NCBI GenBank assembly: GCA_020025345.1
Contig: JAHHSH010000020.1
Location: 1 to 27,485 of the forward strand
DNA length: 27,485 nucleotides
Source: Oscillospiraceae bacterium
GTDB lineage: Bacteria; Bacillota; Clostridia; Oscillospirales; Oscillospiraceae
Reading direction: 5' to 3'
Numbering within the stretch: position 1 is the first letter of the stretch; each line of letters opens with the position of its first letter. Shown one piece after another: positions 6,790-15,084 of this stretch. The position numbers were made by a program, and so were the translations under genes. Below the pieces are notes generated by a model, which saw only the letters and a list, made by a program, of their open reading frames with translations, made no database searches and had not been told where the DNA came from.

Positions 6790-7656
6790 TTACTTATGTT
6801 TAATGGCGTGAAGGGCGTCCAGCAGATCGTTGAGGTCGTCCAAACCGTAGTATTCCAGTTCAATGCGGCCTTTTTTCCGTCCGGAGACGATGCGGCAGCC
6901 GCGGCCCAGATGACCACCCAACTCCTTGGCGGCCTCCTCGGCGTAGTTGACGGTGATGCCGGAGGGGGGAGGGGTTTCCTTTTTCTCGGCGGTGAGCTTT
7001 TTCACCAGAAGCTCCGTCTGGCGCACGGAGAGATCGCCCTTGAGGACGGCCTCTGCGGCCTTTTCCTGCAGCTCCTGGGGCAGGGGCAGCAGGGTACGGG
7101 CGTGTCCGCCGGAGAGGCGGCCATCCTCCACCATGGCGCGGACAGCGGGGGAGAGACGCAGCAGGCGCAGGACGTTGGCCACGGCGCTGCGGGACTTGCC
7201 CACACACTGGGCGGCTTCCTCCTGGGTCATGCTGTAGTTGTCCATCAAGACCTGATAGCCTTCGGCCTCTTCAATGGGGTTCAAGTCCTCGCGCTGGAGG
7301 TTTTCAATCATGGCCAGCTCCATGGCCTTGCGGTCATCGGCCTCAATCACGATGGCGGGAACTTCGGTGAGTCCTGCCATGCGGGCGGCACGCCAGCGGC
7401 GTTCACCGGCGATGATCTGATAGTAGCCGGATTGGAGCTTGCGCACTGTCAGCGGCTGAATAATACCGTGTTCCCGGATGGAATCGGCCAAATCGGCCAA
7501 AGCCTCGGGATCAAACAGCTTTCTGGGCTGGGAAGCACAGCTTTCTACCTGAGAAATGGGGAGGTAGAGGCTGCTTTTCTCCTCCGGGGGCTCCATGACA
7601 TCGTCGCCCAACAGGGCGGCTAGACCCTTGCCCAGACCTCTGGATGTGTTTGCCAT
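6790..7656 (-). CDS. parB: Chromosome segregation protein ParB/Spo0J
   Basis: CTP-dependent DNA clamp that loads at parS and recruits SMC; partner of ParA. The 288 residues begin RGLGKGLAALLG, the ParA-activating N-terminus. The CTPase domain has QPRK at 43-46, the C-motif AGERRWRAARMAG at 83-95 and ENLQREDLNPIEEAEGY at 118-134. The helix-turn-helix follows with TQEEAAQCVGKSRSAVAN at 144-161 and the parS-type residues Arg156 and Gly184 (SGGHAR). A C-terminal dimerisation domain ends the protein. AAAGGAG lies 10 bases before the ATG, and parA ends 21 bases upstream, so the two form an operon. The Noc-like paralogue at 20853-21683 differs at the recognition residues. The call is certain. Confidence 0.97.
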   Translation of the reverse strand: MANTSRGLGKGLAALLGDDVMEPPEEKSSLYLPISQVESCASQPRKLFDPEALADLADSIREHGIIQPLTVRKLQSGYYQIIAGERRWRAARMAGLTEVPAIVIEADDRKAMELAMIENLQREDLNPIEEAEGYQVLMDNYSMTQEEAAQCVGKSRSAVANVLRLLRLSPAVRAMVEDGRLSGGHARTLLPLPQELQEKAAEAVLKGDLSVRQTELLVKKLTAEKKETPPPSGITVNYAEEAAKELGGHLGRGCRIVSGRKKGRIELEYYGLDDLNDLLDALHAIKHK

Positions 7657-7677
7657 AGGACAGATTCTCCTTTCTTA

Positions 7678-8433
7678 TTAGGAATTCTTCCGCAGAAACT
7701 CCTCTGCGAGATTCATATAGGCCTCTGCGCCGCGGCAATGGCGGTCGTAGGCGGTAATGGGCTTGCCGTGGCTGGGCGCCTCGGACAGCCGGATATTGCG
7801 GGGAATGACGGTGGCGTAGACCTTGCCGGGGAAGAAGCGCTTCACTTCCTGCGCCACCTGAATGGCCAGATTGGTGCGCCCGTCAAACATGGTCAGCAGC
7901 ACGCCCTCGATTTCCAGCCGGGGATTCATATTCCTGCGCACGATACGCACGGTGTTCATAAGGTCGCTGAGTCCCTCCAGCGCGAAATACTCACCCTGCA
8001 GCGGAACCAGCAGAGAATCGGCTGCGCACAGGGCGTTCAGCGTCAGAAGCTCCAGGGAAGGGGGGCAGTCGATGAAGATGAAGTCGTACTCCTCCCGCAG
8101 GGGATCCAGAGCTTTGCGCAGCAGGAACTGCCTGTCCTCCAGATTGATCATCTCGATGCCGGCACCCGCCAGCGCTTTGCTGCTGGGCAGCACATCACCG
8201 TAGGGGGTGTGCGTGATGGCCTTATGCACGTCCACATGGTTGATAAGGACGTCATAAACGCCATTGGAGGTGGATTTATCCACGCCCATGCCGGAAGTGG
8301 AGTTGGCCTGCGGGTCAAAATCACACATCAAGATCCGCTTTCCCTTTACCTTTAAGGCGGCAGACAGATTGACGCAGGTGGTGGTTTTGCCCACGCCGCC
8401 CTTTTGATTTACAATTGCAACGATTTTTCCCAC
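7678..8433 (-). CDS. parA: Chromosome partitioning ATPase ParA/Soj
   Basis: Deviant Walker-A ATPase that binds DNA non-specifically as an ATP dimer and drives origin segregation; Soj also affects DnaA. From the chosen GTG start the protein has 251 residues, close to B. subtilis Soj (253). It begins GKIVAIVNQKGGVGKTT with the Walker A at 11-18. MCDFDPQANSTSGMG and FIDCPPSLELLTLNAL follow, with IPRNIRLSEAPSHGKPI near the end, all diagnostic. Two other starts are open: GTG at 8445 and TTG at 8478; none has a strong ribosome site, so the family N-terminus decided. A promoter and parS site 2 lie upstream, which makes ParB-dependent control plausible. Confidence 0.95.
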   Translation of the reverse strand: MGKIVAIVNQKGGVGKTTTCVNLSAALKVKGKRILMCDFDPQANSTSGMGVDKSTSNGVYDVLINHVDVHKAITHTPYGDVLPSSKALAGAGIEMINLEDRQFLLRKALDPLREEYDFIFIDCPPSLELLTLNALCAADSLLVPLQGEYFALEGLSDLMNTVRIVRRNMNPRLEIEGVLLTMFDGRTNLAIQVAQEVKRFFPGKVYATVIPRNIRLSEAPSHGKPITAYDRHCRGAEAYMNLAEEFLRKNS

Positions 8434-8495
8434 GAAATTGCCCACTCGCTTTCTCTTAGAGATGGTGCGTGCAATCAAATTTACGCACTATCTAT

Positions 8496-8524
8496 AGTAT
8501 AACAACATTGCCGCAATGATTCAA
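8496..8524 (-). promoter_or_regulatory. Promoter of parAB
   Basis: TTGAAT at 8524-8519 and TATACT at 8501-8496 have a 17-base spacer. parS site 2 ends 24 bp upstream of the -35 box. A short inverted repeat, GTGCGT at 8465-8470 and ACGCAC at 8483-8488, lies in the leader. Confidence 0.7.
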
Positions 8525-8547
8525 CTAAAAAACCTTAAAATAATAAA

Positions 8548-8563
8548 TGTTTCACGTGAAACA
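8548..8563. promoter_or_regulatory. parS site 2 (ParB binding)
   Basis: Second exact copy of TGTTTCACGTGAAACA, upstream of the parA promoter and 40 bp centre to centre from site 3. Confidence 0.95.
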
Positions 8564-8568
8564 AGAGG

Positions 8569-8610
8569 AAAAACAAAAAACAGGGAATGTTTCACGTGAA
8601 ACATTCCCTG
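8569..8610 (-). terminator. Intrinsic terminator of the GH13 gene built around parS site 3
   Basis: On the minus strand the 30-bp palindrome at 8610-8581 is followed by TTTTTTGTTTTT. That is a long stem plus T run, placed 12 bases after the GH13 stop codon. Folding as RNA would leave about 13 bp of stem and a 4-base loop. Confidence 0.8.
8588..8603. promoter_or_regulatory. parS site 3 inside a 30-bp palindrome
   Basis: Third exact copy of TGTTTCACGTGAAACA. Symmetry continues 7 bp on each side (CAGGGAA and TTCCCTG), making 8581-8610 a perfect 30-bp palindrome. Confidence 0.95.
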
Positions 8611-8622
8611 TGAGAAACGCTG

Positions 8623-10485
8623 TTAAATCAAAATTATGCCGCTTCGAGGGGCGAGAGACAGGTGCAGCAGTCCCTGCGACACGGCGAAGCTGCGGCCGGA
8701 CACGGCATCGGTGGCGGTGTCGCTGTCCCAAGGCAGCTGCAGTTCCAGCGGTGCGTCCCCGGCGTTGAGGGCGGTGAGGGTGGTTTCGCTGCCCTCGGTG
8801 CGGGTAAAGACCAGAGCGCTGCCCTGTGCCCGGAGGTATCGGATCTCGCCGGTTTGGAGGGAGATGCGCTCCTTGCGCAGCTTACCCAACAGGCGATAAA
8901 AGTCCACAAGCTGCTGATCCTCGTGTCCCCACGGGTAGGTTCCCCGGTTGAAGGGATCTTCAAAGCCCTGCATCCCGGCCTCGTCGCCGTAGAACACAGT
9001 AGGGGAGCCGGGGAAGGTGAAGAGCAGCATGGCCGCCAGATGGAGCTTTTCCATGCCGCGCTGATGTTCCTCCGGGGACAGGCGATACACGGCCCGGTCG
9101 TCCTTACTCTCCGGATGGGGGTTGCTGACGCCCAGCAGTGTCAAGATCCGGGGCGTGTCGTGGGTGCTGAGGATGTTCAGCCCGGAGTAGAAAGCGGAGG
9201 GGGGATAGTTCTCCCGAATGGTCTCCATGGTTTCCTTGAACGCTCCGGCGTCACCGCCGCCCAGATAGGCAAGGGCGGCATTGCGGAAGGGATAGTTCAT
9301 CAAGCCGTGGGTCTCGCTGCCCAGTAGATACCGGCGGCGCTGGCTGTAGGCTACCTTGTTGCTGCCGTCCTCCCACACCTCGCCCAGCAGAAAGCTGTCC
9401 GGTTTTTCCTCCTCCATCACGCGGCGTATGTCGGCGATGAAATCGTCGGGCAGCTCATCGGCAACGTCCAGACGCCAGCCGTCAGCACCGGCGCGAAGCC
9501 AGTGTCGCACGACGGAGTCCTCACCATTGATGATGAATTCCCGATAGGACGGATCGTTCTCGTTGACAGCAGGCAGCGTTCGGATGCCCCACCATGCGTC
9601 ATACTCGTGGGGCCACGGGTGGAAATGATACCACGGCGCGTAGGGGGAGTCGGGGCTTTGGGCTGCGCCCTGCTGGGGATAGAAGCCGTCGGCGTTGAAA
9701 TAGCGGCTGTTGCTGCCGGTGTGGTTGAAAACACCGTCCAGCATCACATGAATGCCGCGCTTTCTCGCCTCGTCACAAAGATGACGGAAATCCGATTCTG
9801 TACCCAACATAGGGTCGATTTTTCGGTAATTTGCCGTGTTGTAGCGATGATTGCTGGCGGCTTCAAAGATGGGACAGAGGTAGAGGGTGGTCACAGACAG
9901 GCTCTGGAGGTAGTCCAGCTTGGAGCAGATACCCTCCAGACTACCGCCGAAAAAGTCGTTGTTGCGCACCTCACCGTGCTCGTCGGGGCGGTAGACCATG
10001 GGCTCGTCCCAACCTTGATGCACCACCCGGCCGCCCACCATACCGGTAGCGTCGGGAGTTGCCAGACGACAGAAACGGTCTGGAAAAATTTGGTAAGTCA
10101 CACCTCGACCAAACCAGTTGGGCGTGGGATGGGAGTCGTCGTAGACAGTGAGCTGCCAGCTGAGCATTTCCTGCTCCGAGCCGTAGCCGTTCTTGCCCAG
10201 CCATACCGAGGAGCCGTCGGCGCGGGTAAAGCGAAAGCCATACCACACCAGCTCCGGGTGTTCGGGGGCGTTAAAACTGCCGCAAAAGAGGCCGGGGCCG
10301 GGGGAGGGCAGGTTGACTTCGCTGCCTGCGGCGTCAAAATCCCGCCATAAAAGCAATGTGCAGGCGGTGAAATGCTCCTCCGGCAGGGGGCGGAGCGTTA
10401 AAGTGACGCAAGTGCCGCACGTCACAGCACCGAATGGAGTTTTGCAGCGTGGGTCGCGGGGGTCGAAAACAAAGGGTTCAGACAT
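8623..10485 (-). CDS. Cytoplasmic GH13 alpha-glucosidase / neopullulanase-like enzyme
   Basis: Alpha-amylase family retaining glycosidase acting on alpha-1,4 (possibly also alpha-1,6) glucans. The 620 residues hold an N-terminal beta-sandwich (about 1-120), then the (beta/alpha)8 barrel: TYQIFPDRF at 130-138, region I DGVFNH at 250-255, region II DGWRLDVADE with nucleophile Asp340, region III LLGEVWEDG with acid/base Glu369, and region IV STHDTPR with Asp443. A C-terminal beta domain ends the protein. No signal peptide is seen, so it likely works inside the cell on imported maltodextrins or stored glycogen. The N-domain suggests neopullulanase or maltogenic amylase-type subfamilies; the exact specificity is not readable. 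It follows mrdA by 29 bp and ends at the parS palindrome. Confidence 0.9.
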   Translation of the reverse strand: MSEPFVFDPRDPRCKTPFGAVTCGTCVTLTLRPLPEEHFTACTLLLWRDFDAAGSEVNLPSPGPGLFCGSFNAPEHPELVWYGFRFTRADGSSVWLGKNGYGSEQEMLSWQLTVYDDSHPTPNWFGRGVTYQIFPDRFCRLATPDATGMVGGRVVHQGWDEPMVYRPDEHGEVRNNDFFGGSLEGICSKLDYLQSLSVTTLYLCPIFEAASNHRYNTANYRKIDPMLGTESDFRHLCDEARKRGIHVMLDGVFNHTGSNSRYFNADGFYPQQGAAQSPDSPYAPWYHFHPWPHEYDAWWGIRTLPAVNENDPSYREFIINGEDSVVRHWLRAGADGWRLDVADELPDDFIADIRRVMEEEKPDSFLLGEVWEDGSNKVAYSQRRRYLLGSETHGLMNYPFRNAALAYLGGGDAGAFKETMETIRENYPPSAFYSGLNILSTHDTPRILTLLGVSNPHPESKDDRAVYRLSPEEHQRGMEKLHLAAMLLFTFPGSPTVFYGDEAGMQGFEDPFNRGTYPWGHEDQQLVDFYRLLGKLRKERISLQTGEIRYLRAQGSALVFTRTEGSETTLTALNAGDAPLELQLPWDSDTATDAVSGRSFAVSQGLLHLSLAPRSGIILI

Positions 10486-10514
10486 GAAGGGATTCTCTCC
10501 TTATTGATCTGTGG

Positions 10515-12602
10515 TCAGGGTAACAGCGCGTTTTCACCGACGATGACCGTGGGGGCCTCCCGATGGGAGAAGTAGGCGTTGATGATATCGGCAGCCACCG
10601 GGGCCAGATCGGCACCGGCGTCAGCACGCTCAATGGCCACGGCCACAGCGATCTCGGGATCATCATAGGGGGCGAAGGCCACGAATACGCCGTTCACCGT
10701 ACCGTCGCCGTCGATCTCAGCGGTACCGGTTTTTGCGCCCAGATCCACGGGGCATTTGCTGAAAATATAGGACATAGAGCCCATTGCCATGTCGCGCATA
10801 CCCTGTTTCACGGCGTGCACAGTGCTCTCGCTCATCTCCACCACGTTTTCCGGCTCCTTATCATAGGCGTAGATCAGGGAGCCGTTGTCGTAGGTTTTCA
10901 CGTTTTTAAGAAGGTGGGCCTGGTAGTGGTTGCCGTTGCCCGCCAAAGTGGCAATATAGTTGGCCAGCTGCAAGGGGGAGAAGAGGCTGTAGCTCTGACC
11001 GATGGCGGCGGTGATCGTCTGGCCGTCCGTCCACTCAAGGCCGGCTTCCTCGGCGTATTCCGGGGAGGCCATCACACCGGACGAGTCGCCGATTTCGATG
11101 CCGGTAGAGCGCCCCAGACCGAACTGGTCAGCATAGCTGTCGAGAATATCAATGCCGGTAAGGCGGCCTACCTCGTAGAAGAAGTAGTTACAGGAGACCT
11201 CAATGGCCTCGGTTACATTCACATAGCCGTGGGTGCCGCCATACTGGCTGTAGATCCAGCATCGGGGCTGGGGACTGGCGTAATAGGTGTAGATACCACG
11301 GTCGAGAATGGTGGTGTAGGGGTCAATGATGCCGCTCTCCAGCGCTGCCACAGCCGTCAAAGGCTTAAAGGTGGAGCCGGGGGCGTAGATACCGTTGGTG
11401 GCTCGGTTGAGCAAAGGGGTATTCACTTCGTCCTTGACCAGATCGGAATAGATCTCGTCGAATTTACTTAAATCGTAGGTGGGATAGGAAGCCATGGCCA
11501 GCACCTCGCCGCTGTCCACACCCATTACCACGGCGGCACCGCCGCGGGCCTTGCCGTTGTGGCTGCGAATCGCCTGGATATTGGATGCCAGCGACTTTTC
11601 CACAGCCTCCTGCAAGTCGATATCCAGCGTCAGCGACACGGTGTTGCCGGGCTTCGGTTCATTCACATAGAGCTCACCGGTGATGCTTCCGTCGCTGCTG
11701 GTGGTGATGAGCTTGGTACCGTTGCTGCCGTGGAGATACTCCTCGAAAGCGCGCTCGACACCGTCCTTGCCCACCAGAGCGTTCATGGAATAGCCCATGT
11801 CCTTGTAGCCGGTGATGCCCTTGTCCTTGTCACCGTCCCACTCCTCTTTATAAATGGGGCCGATGCGGCCCAAGATATGGGCGGCATAGGGGGTGTTGTA
11901 AACACGGGCAGAGGAGGTGCCGGTGCTGACGCCGGCATAGTGGCCATCCACCGCCTGGCTGATCAGCGCCACCGATACATCATCGGCAAAAACATAGTTT
12001 CGATCCAGCAGCTTATTCACATCCAGCTCGTAGCGCACACCGGCGATCCAGCGCTGCTGCTCCGGCGTGTAGTCCTCCTCCAGACCATAGAGCCGGCACA
12101 GGCGTGCCATCAGCTCCTGTGCGCTCATCTGGAAGACGAACTCGTCGTTTTCGGTGTCGGGGTCATCCAGCTGGGCGGGAAGCTCCTGGTTTTCCACAAA
12201 GAGCCGGAAAGAGGAGTCTATGCGTTCCGGCGCCAGCACCGGAACCGTATCAAAGGTGAGGGGCAGAGAGTCATTCCATGACACGTTGTTGGCGCGGCAC
12301 AGATCGATCAGCCGCAAAATGGCAGCGTTGAGATCCTCATTTCCGGTGAAGGAATCGCCAGAGAAGAGCAGGGTGTAGGTCAGACGATTGGACACCAGCA
12401 CCTTGCCGTTTCGGTCGGTGATAATGCCGCGGGAGGCCTCTACCGTCTCCGCATTGGCGTTGCTGGAGAGGGATTTGGCCCGGAATTCGCTGCCGCGAAT
12501 GATCTGGGTATTGTATAGTACACCGATATACAAAAGCACGATTAGCCCCAAAAAGAGGCCGATGGCAACAAGTCGGTATTTCAAAGGATGATGGGTATTC
12601 AC
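10515..12602 (-). CDS. mrdA: Penicillin-binding protein 2 (elongasome transpeptidase)
   Basis: Class B PBP that cross-links peptidoglycan during sidewall growth with RodA, MreC and MreD. The 695 residues have a short cytoplasmic start, one membrane anchor (about 11-31), the pedestal domain with RGIITDRNGKVL at 58-69, and the transpeptidase domain. There the catalytic motif is APGSTFKP (Ser410, Lys413), the second motif SCN at 470-472 and the third KTG at 624-626. The start is GTG with AAAGGAGG six bases upstream. It follows mreD by 15 bp, which favours MrdA over SpoVD or FtsI. RodA and MreB are not encoded in the window. The call is strong. Confidence 0.94.
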   Translation of the reverse strand: MNTHHPLKYRLVAIGLFLGLIVLLYIGVLYNTQIIRGSEFRAKSLSSNANAETVEASRGIITDRNGKVLVSNRLTYTLLFSGDSFTGNEDLNAAILRLIDLCRANNVSWNDSLPLTFDTVPVLAPERIDSSFRLFVENQELPAQLDDPDTENDEFVFQMSAQELMARLCRLYGLEEDYTPEQQRWIAGVRYELDVNKLLDRNYVFADDVSVALISQAVDGHYAGVSTGTSSARVYNTPYAAHILGRIGPIYKEEWDGDKDKGITGYKDMGYSMNALVGKDGVERAFEEYLHGSNGTKLITTSSDGSITGELYVNEPKPGNTVSLTLDIDLQEAVEKSLASNIQAIRSHNGKARGGAAVVMGVDSGEVLAMASYPTYDLSKFDEIYSDLVKDEVNTPLLNRATNGIYAPGSTFKPLTAVAALESGIIDPYTTILDRGIYTYYASPQPRCWIYSQYGGTHGYVNVTEAIEVSCNYFFYEVGRLTGIDILDSYADQFGLGRSTGIEIGDSSGVMASPEYAEEAGLEWTDGQTITAAIGQSYSLFSPLQLANYIATLAGNGNHYQAHLLKNVKTYDNGSLIYAYDKEPENVVEMSESTVHAVKQGMRDMAMGSMSYIFSKCPVDLGAKTGTAEIDGDGTVNGVFVAFAPYDDPEIAVAVAIERADAGADLAPVAADIINAYFSHREAPTVIVGENALLP

Positions 12603-12617
12603 GAACTGCCTCCTTTA

Positions 12618-13127
12618 TTATAGATCACGCATCCGCAGATAGATCTTCCGATCCAGCCAGAAGATGGCCGGAGAGAAGGGGAGGGTCAGCAGCAGCTCCC
12701 GTCCCATAAGGCGCAATGCATCCGACAGAGCGATGGAGGGATGGGACAGAGCGGTCAGAATATACACAAGGCTGCAGGTCAGCAGCCCGATGGCACTGCA
12801 AACCACAGCGCACAGGAAGCCGGGCATCAAGAGCCGTCCGGCAATGAGGCCGCAGAGCACTGCCGCGGCCAGAAAGACCACGGTATAGAATCCCGGCACA
12901 GGGCCGGGCATCAGAAGGTCGGAGAAAAAGCCGAACACCACAGCGAACAGGACGCTCTCGTCACGGTTCTCCAAAGTGGAGGGCATGATGGCCAGCAGAG
13001 GCGGCAAAAAGGGATGCGTATAGCCCCACAGGGATAACCGGTTGAGGATCAGCCCCTGAATGAGTAGAAAGAGAAGTGCCGTGGCGGAGTAAAACAGCCA
13101 CTTAAAGAAGAGATCCCGTTGATTCAT
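12618..13127 (-). CDS. mreD: Rod shape-determining protein MreD
   Basis: Small integral membrane protein of the elongasome that links MreC to the wall synthases. The 169 residues are almost entirely hydrophobic, with about five to six membrane segments (for example LLFLLIQGLIL, VLFAVVFGFFSDLL, VVFLAAAVLCGLIAG). The motif FGFFSDLLMPGPVPGFYT corresponds to the conserved GLxxDxxxGxPxG-type loop of MreD. The C-terminus is basic. An AAAGGA site lies upstream of the ATG. It sits between mreC (13 bp) and mrdA (15 bp), and this order together with the topology supports the name, since MreD sequences diverge quickly. Confidence 0.9.
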   Translation of the reverse strand: MNQRDLFFKWLFYSATALLFLLIQGLILNRLSLWGYTHPFLPPLLAIMPSTLENRDESVLFAVVFGFFSDLLMPGPVPGFYTVVFLAAAVLCGLIAGRLLMPGFLCAVVCSAIGLLTCSLVYILTALSHPSIALSDALRLMGRELLLTLPFSPAIFWLDRKIYLRMRDL

Positions 13128-13140
13128 AGTAGATCCTTTC

Positions 13141-13980
13141 TCACTGCACCACTTGGAAATCGGTGATGACGAAAACCTGCTTGAGCTGCTGGAGCTGCAC
13201 CTGCGGCACCAGAATGCCGTAGCGTGTAAGGCCGTTGTCGTCGGTGCGGACCTCCTCCACGGCGCCGATCACCAGCCCGGAGGGATAGTAGCCGCCGATT
13301 CCGGAGGTGAGCACCTGATCGCCGTTCATCAGATGGGAATCGCCCTGCAGATAGGACAGCTTCAGACGATTCTCGTGCATCAAGCCCAGATCGCCCAGTG
13401 CCACCGTGGTTTCCCCGGTGCGGAACACCGTGGAGCCCAGCTGGGAATTGGGGTCGAGAATGGTGGTCACCGTGGCCCAGTTCAATCCGGCCTCGGAGAT
13501 GACGCCCACCAGAAAGCCCTCTTCGTTGACCACGCAGTCGCCGATGGCCACATCGGCGTCGGTGCCCACGTCCAGCGTCAGCTTTGCCTCCCAGTTGGAG
13601 GTGCTGCGGCCCACCACATGGGCCGAGGCGAAGGCAAAATCCTCCCGCTGCTGGCGCAGGTTCATCAGCGTGCGCAGACGCTCGTTCTCCTCGCTGTCCT
13701 TTTCGGCCTTGCGCAGTTCCTTTTCGAGATCCGCTACCTTCTTGCGCAGCTCCTGGTTCTCCTGCTGCAGCGACTCCACACTGTCGAAGTGGTCATTGAC
13801 GCCGCCCACCCAGCCGCTTACGGCACTGCCGGCGGCACGGAAAGGGGAGGCGATGACGCCCACGGCGTTATAGAGGAAGCCGGTGCCGCTGCTGACGGCG
13901 GAGGCGATACAAAGTCCCACCGCAATCACCACGGCTACCGTCAGCACGATGATGCCGTGCTTGGTAAAAAAACGTTTCAT
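13141..13980 (-). CDS. mreC: Rod shape-determining protein MreC
   Basis: Bitopic elongasome scaffold that binds PBP2 outside the membrane. The 279 residues have a short basic N-terminus, one membrane segment at about 9-29 (IIVLTVAVVIAVGLCIASAV), a coiled coil at about 66-108 (SLQQENQELRKKVADLEKEL) and two beta-barrel subdomains with VVGRSTSNW, GDCVVNEEGFLVGVISE and DQVLTSGIGGYYPSGLVIGAV. All are hallmarks of the family. The ATG lies 11 bp after maf. In Clostridia mreB usually comes directly before mreC; here maf does, and no mreB is present. Confidence 0.95.
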   Translation of the reverse strand: MKRFFTKHGIIVLTVAVVIAVGLCIASAVSSGTGFLYNAVGVIASPFRAAGSAVSGWVGGVNDHFDSVESLQQENQELRKKVADLEKELRKAEKDSEENERLRTLMNLRQQREDFAFASAHVVGRSTSNWEAKLTLDVGTDADVAIGDCVVNEEGFLVGVISEAGLNWATVTTILDPNSQLGSTVFRTGETTVALGDLGLMHENRLKLSYLQGDSHLMNGDQVLTSGIGGYYPSGLVIGAVEEVRTDDNGLTRYGILVPQVQLQQLKQVFVITDFQVVQ

Positions 13981-13991
13981 GCAAAAACTCC

Positions 13992-14564
13992 TTATCCGAG
14001 AAGCTTGACGCCGAACTCCTCCAGCATCCTGCTCAACAGCAGAACGGGAAGTCCCATGACGTTGAAAAAGTCGCCGTCGATGCGCTCTACCAACAGGGAA
14101 CCCTGTCCCTGTACGCCGTAAGCACCGGCCTTGTCCATGGGCTCGCCGCCCCGGATGTAGGCGCGCAGCTCCGACTCGGCGGCGTCACGGAAATAGACGC
14201 GGGTGGCGGCGGCGCGGGTGAGGATTTTCTCCCCCTGCCGCACGGTAACGCCGGTGCAGACGGTGTGTGCCCGGCCTGCAAGGGCGGTCAGCATGGAGAG
14301 GGCGTCGGCCTCATCCCGGGGCTTGCCCAGCCGCTTCTCATCCAAAAACACCATGGTGTCGGCGGTAATGACGATCTCATCCTCTGCCGAGGGGAGAGCC
14401 AACGACTTCTTCCGGGAGATGTAGGAGACGATCTCCTCCGGGGAGAGCTCCGCCGGGTAGGTCTCCTCCACCTGCGGCACGCGCACGGTGAAGTCGGTGA
14501 TACCGATTTTCTCCAAAAGCTCCCGCCGCCGGGGCGAACCGGAAGCCAGTACGATGTTTGCCAT
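13992..14564 (-). CDS. maf: Maf-family nucleoside triphosphate pyrophosphatase
   Basis: Hydrolyses non-canonical or modified nucleoside triphosphates (dTTP/UTP-type in B. subtilis Maf) and is linked to septum inhibition. The 190 residues open with LASGSPRRRELL, the SxR phosphate-binding motif, followed by VEETYP, SYISRKKSLAL, ITADTMVFLDEKRLGKP with the catalytic Asp, and GEPMDKAGAYGVQGQGSLLVERIDGDFFNVMGLP. The start ATG has GGGAGGT six bases before it, and that ribosome site overlaps the dut stop codon, so dut and maf are coupled. The longer upstream frame lies inside dut and is rejected. Confidence 0.94.
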   Translation of the reverse strand: MANIVLASGSPRRRELLEKIGITDFTVRVPQVEETYPAELSPEEIVSYISRKKSLALPSAEDEIVITADTMVFLDEKRLGKPRDEADALSMLTALAGRAHTVCTGVTVRQGEKILTRAAATRVYFRDAAESELRAYIRGGEPMDKAGAYGVQGQGSLLVERIDGDFFNVMGLPVLLLSRMLEEFGVKLLG

Positions 14565-14568
14565 GGCG

Positions 14569-15021
14569 TTACCTCCCTGTGGAGCCAAGGCCGCCTGTGC
14601 CCCGCTCCGTCTCGTCCAGCGTGTCCACAAAGGTGACGGCGGGCTGCACCACCGGCACGATCATCAGCTGTGCGATGCGATCCCCCGGCAGCACGGTGTA
14701 GTCCTCTTGGGAGAGGTTCACCAAGCCCACGGCGATCTCGCCGCGGTAGTCGCTGTCGATGACGCCCACGCCGTTGCTCAGGGCAATGCCTTTTTTGATG
14801 CCGAGACCGCTGCGCGCAAAGAGCAGCGCCACATAGTCCGGGGAGGGAAGGGCAATGGCGATGCCGGTGGGCACCACCTGCCGTGCCCCGGCGGGAATGG
14901 TCACCGGTGCGTCGATGCAGGCGCAAAGATCCATGGCGGCAGCGCCGTCGGTTGCATAGCGAGGGGCGGGAATGTCCTGCCCAATGCGGGGGGACAGCGC
15001 CTTAATTTTCAGCTCGATCAT
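14569..15021 (-). CDS. dut: Deoxyuridine triphosphatase (dUTPase)
   Basis: Trimeric enzyme that converts dUTP to dUMP and pyrophosphate, keeping uracil out of DNA and supplying dTMP synthesis. The 150 residues contain all five motifs: ATDGAAAMDL at 23-32, RSGLG at 70-74, GVIDSDYRGEI at 86-96, DRIAQ at 114-118 and RGTGGLGSTGR at 140-150. In motif 5 the aromatic Phe that usually stacks on uracil is Leu145, a mild variation. GGAG lies 9 bases before the ATG. It leads dut-maf-mreC-mreD-mrdA and joins maf by overlapping signals. Confidence 0.95.
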   Translation of the reverse strand: MIELKIKALSPRIGQDIPAPRYATDGAAAMDLCACIDAPVTIPAGARQVVPTGIAIALPSPDYVALLFARSGLGIKKGIALSNGVGVIDSDYRGEIAVGLVNLSQEDYTVLPGDRIAQLMIVPVVQPAVTFVDTLDETERGTGGLGSTGR

Positions 15022-15051
15022 CGTAGAAAACTCCTAAAATTGAAAACTAAC

Positions 15052-15057
15052 AGTATA
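15052..15057 (-). promoter_or_regulatory. Possible -10 box before dut
   Basis: TATACT occurs in the AT-rich 63-bp gap between the U32 gene and dut, but no good -35 box is found at 16-18 bases. Low support. Confidence 0.25.
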
Positions 15058-15084
15058 ATTGAAACTATATATTACGAATTGTTG

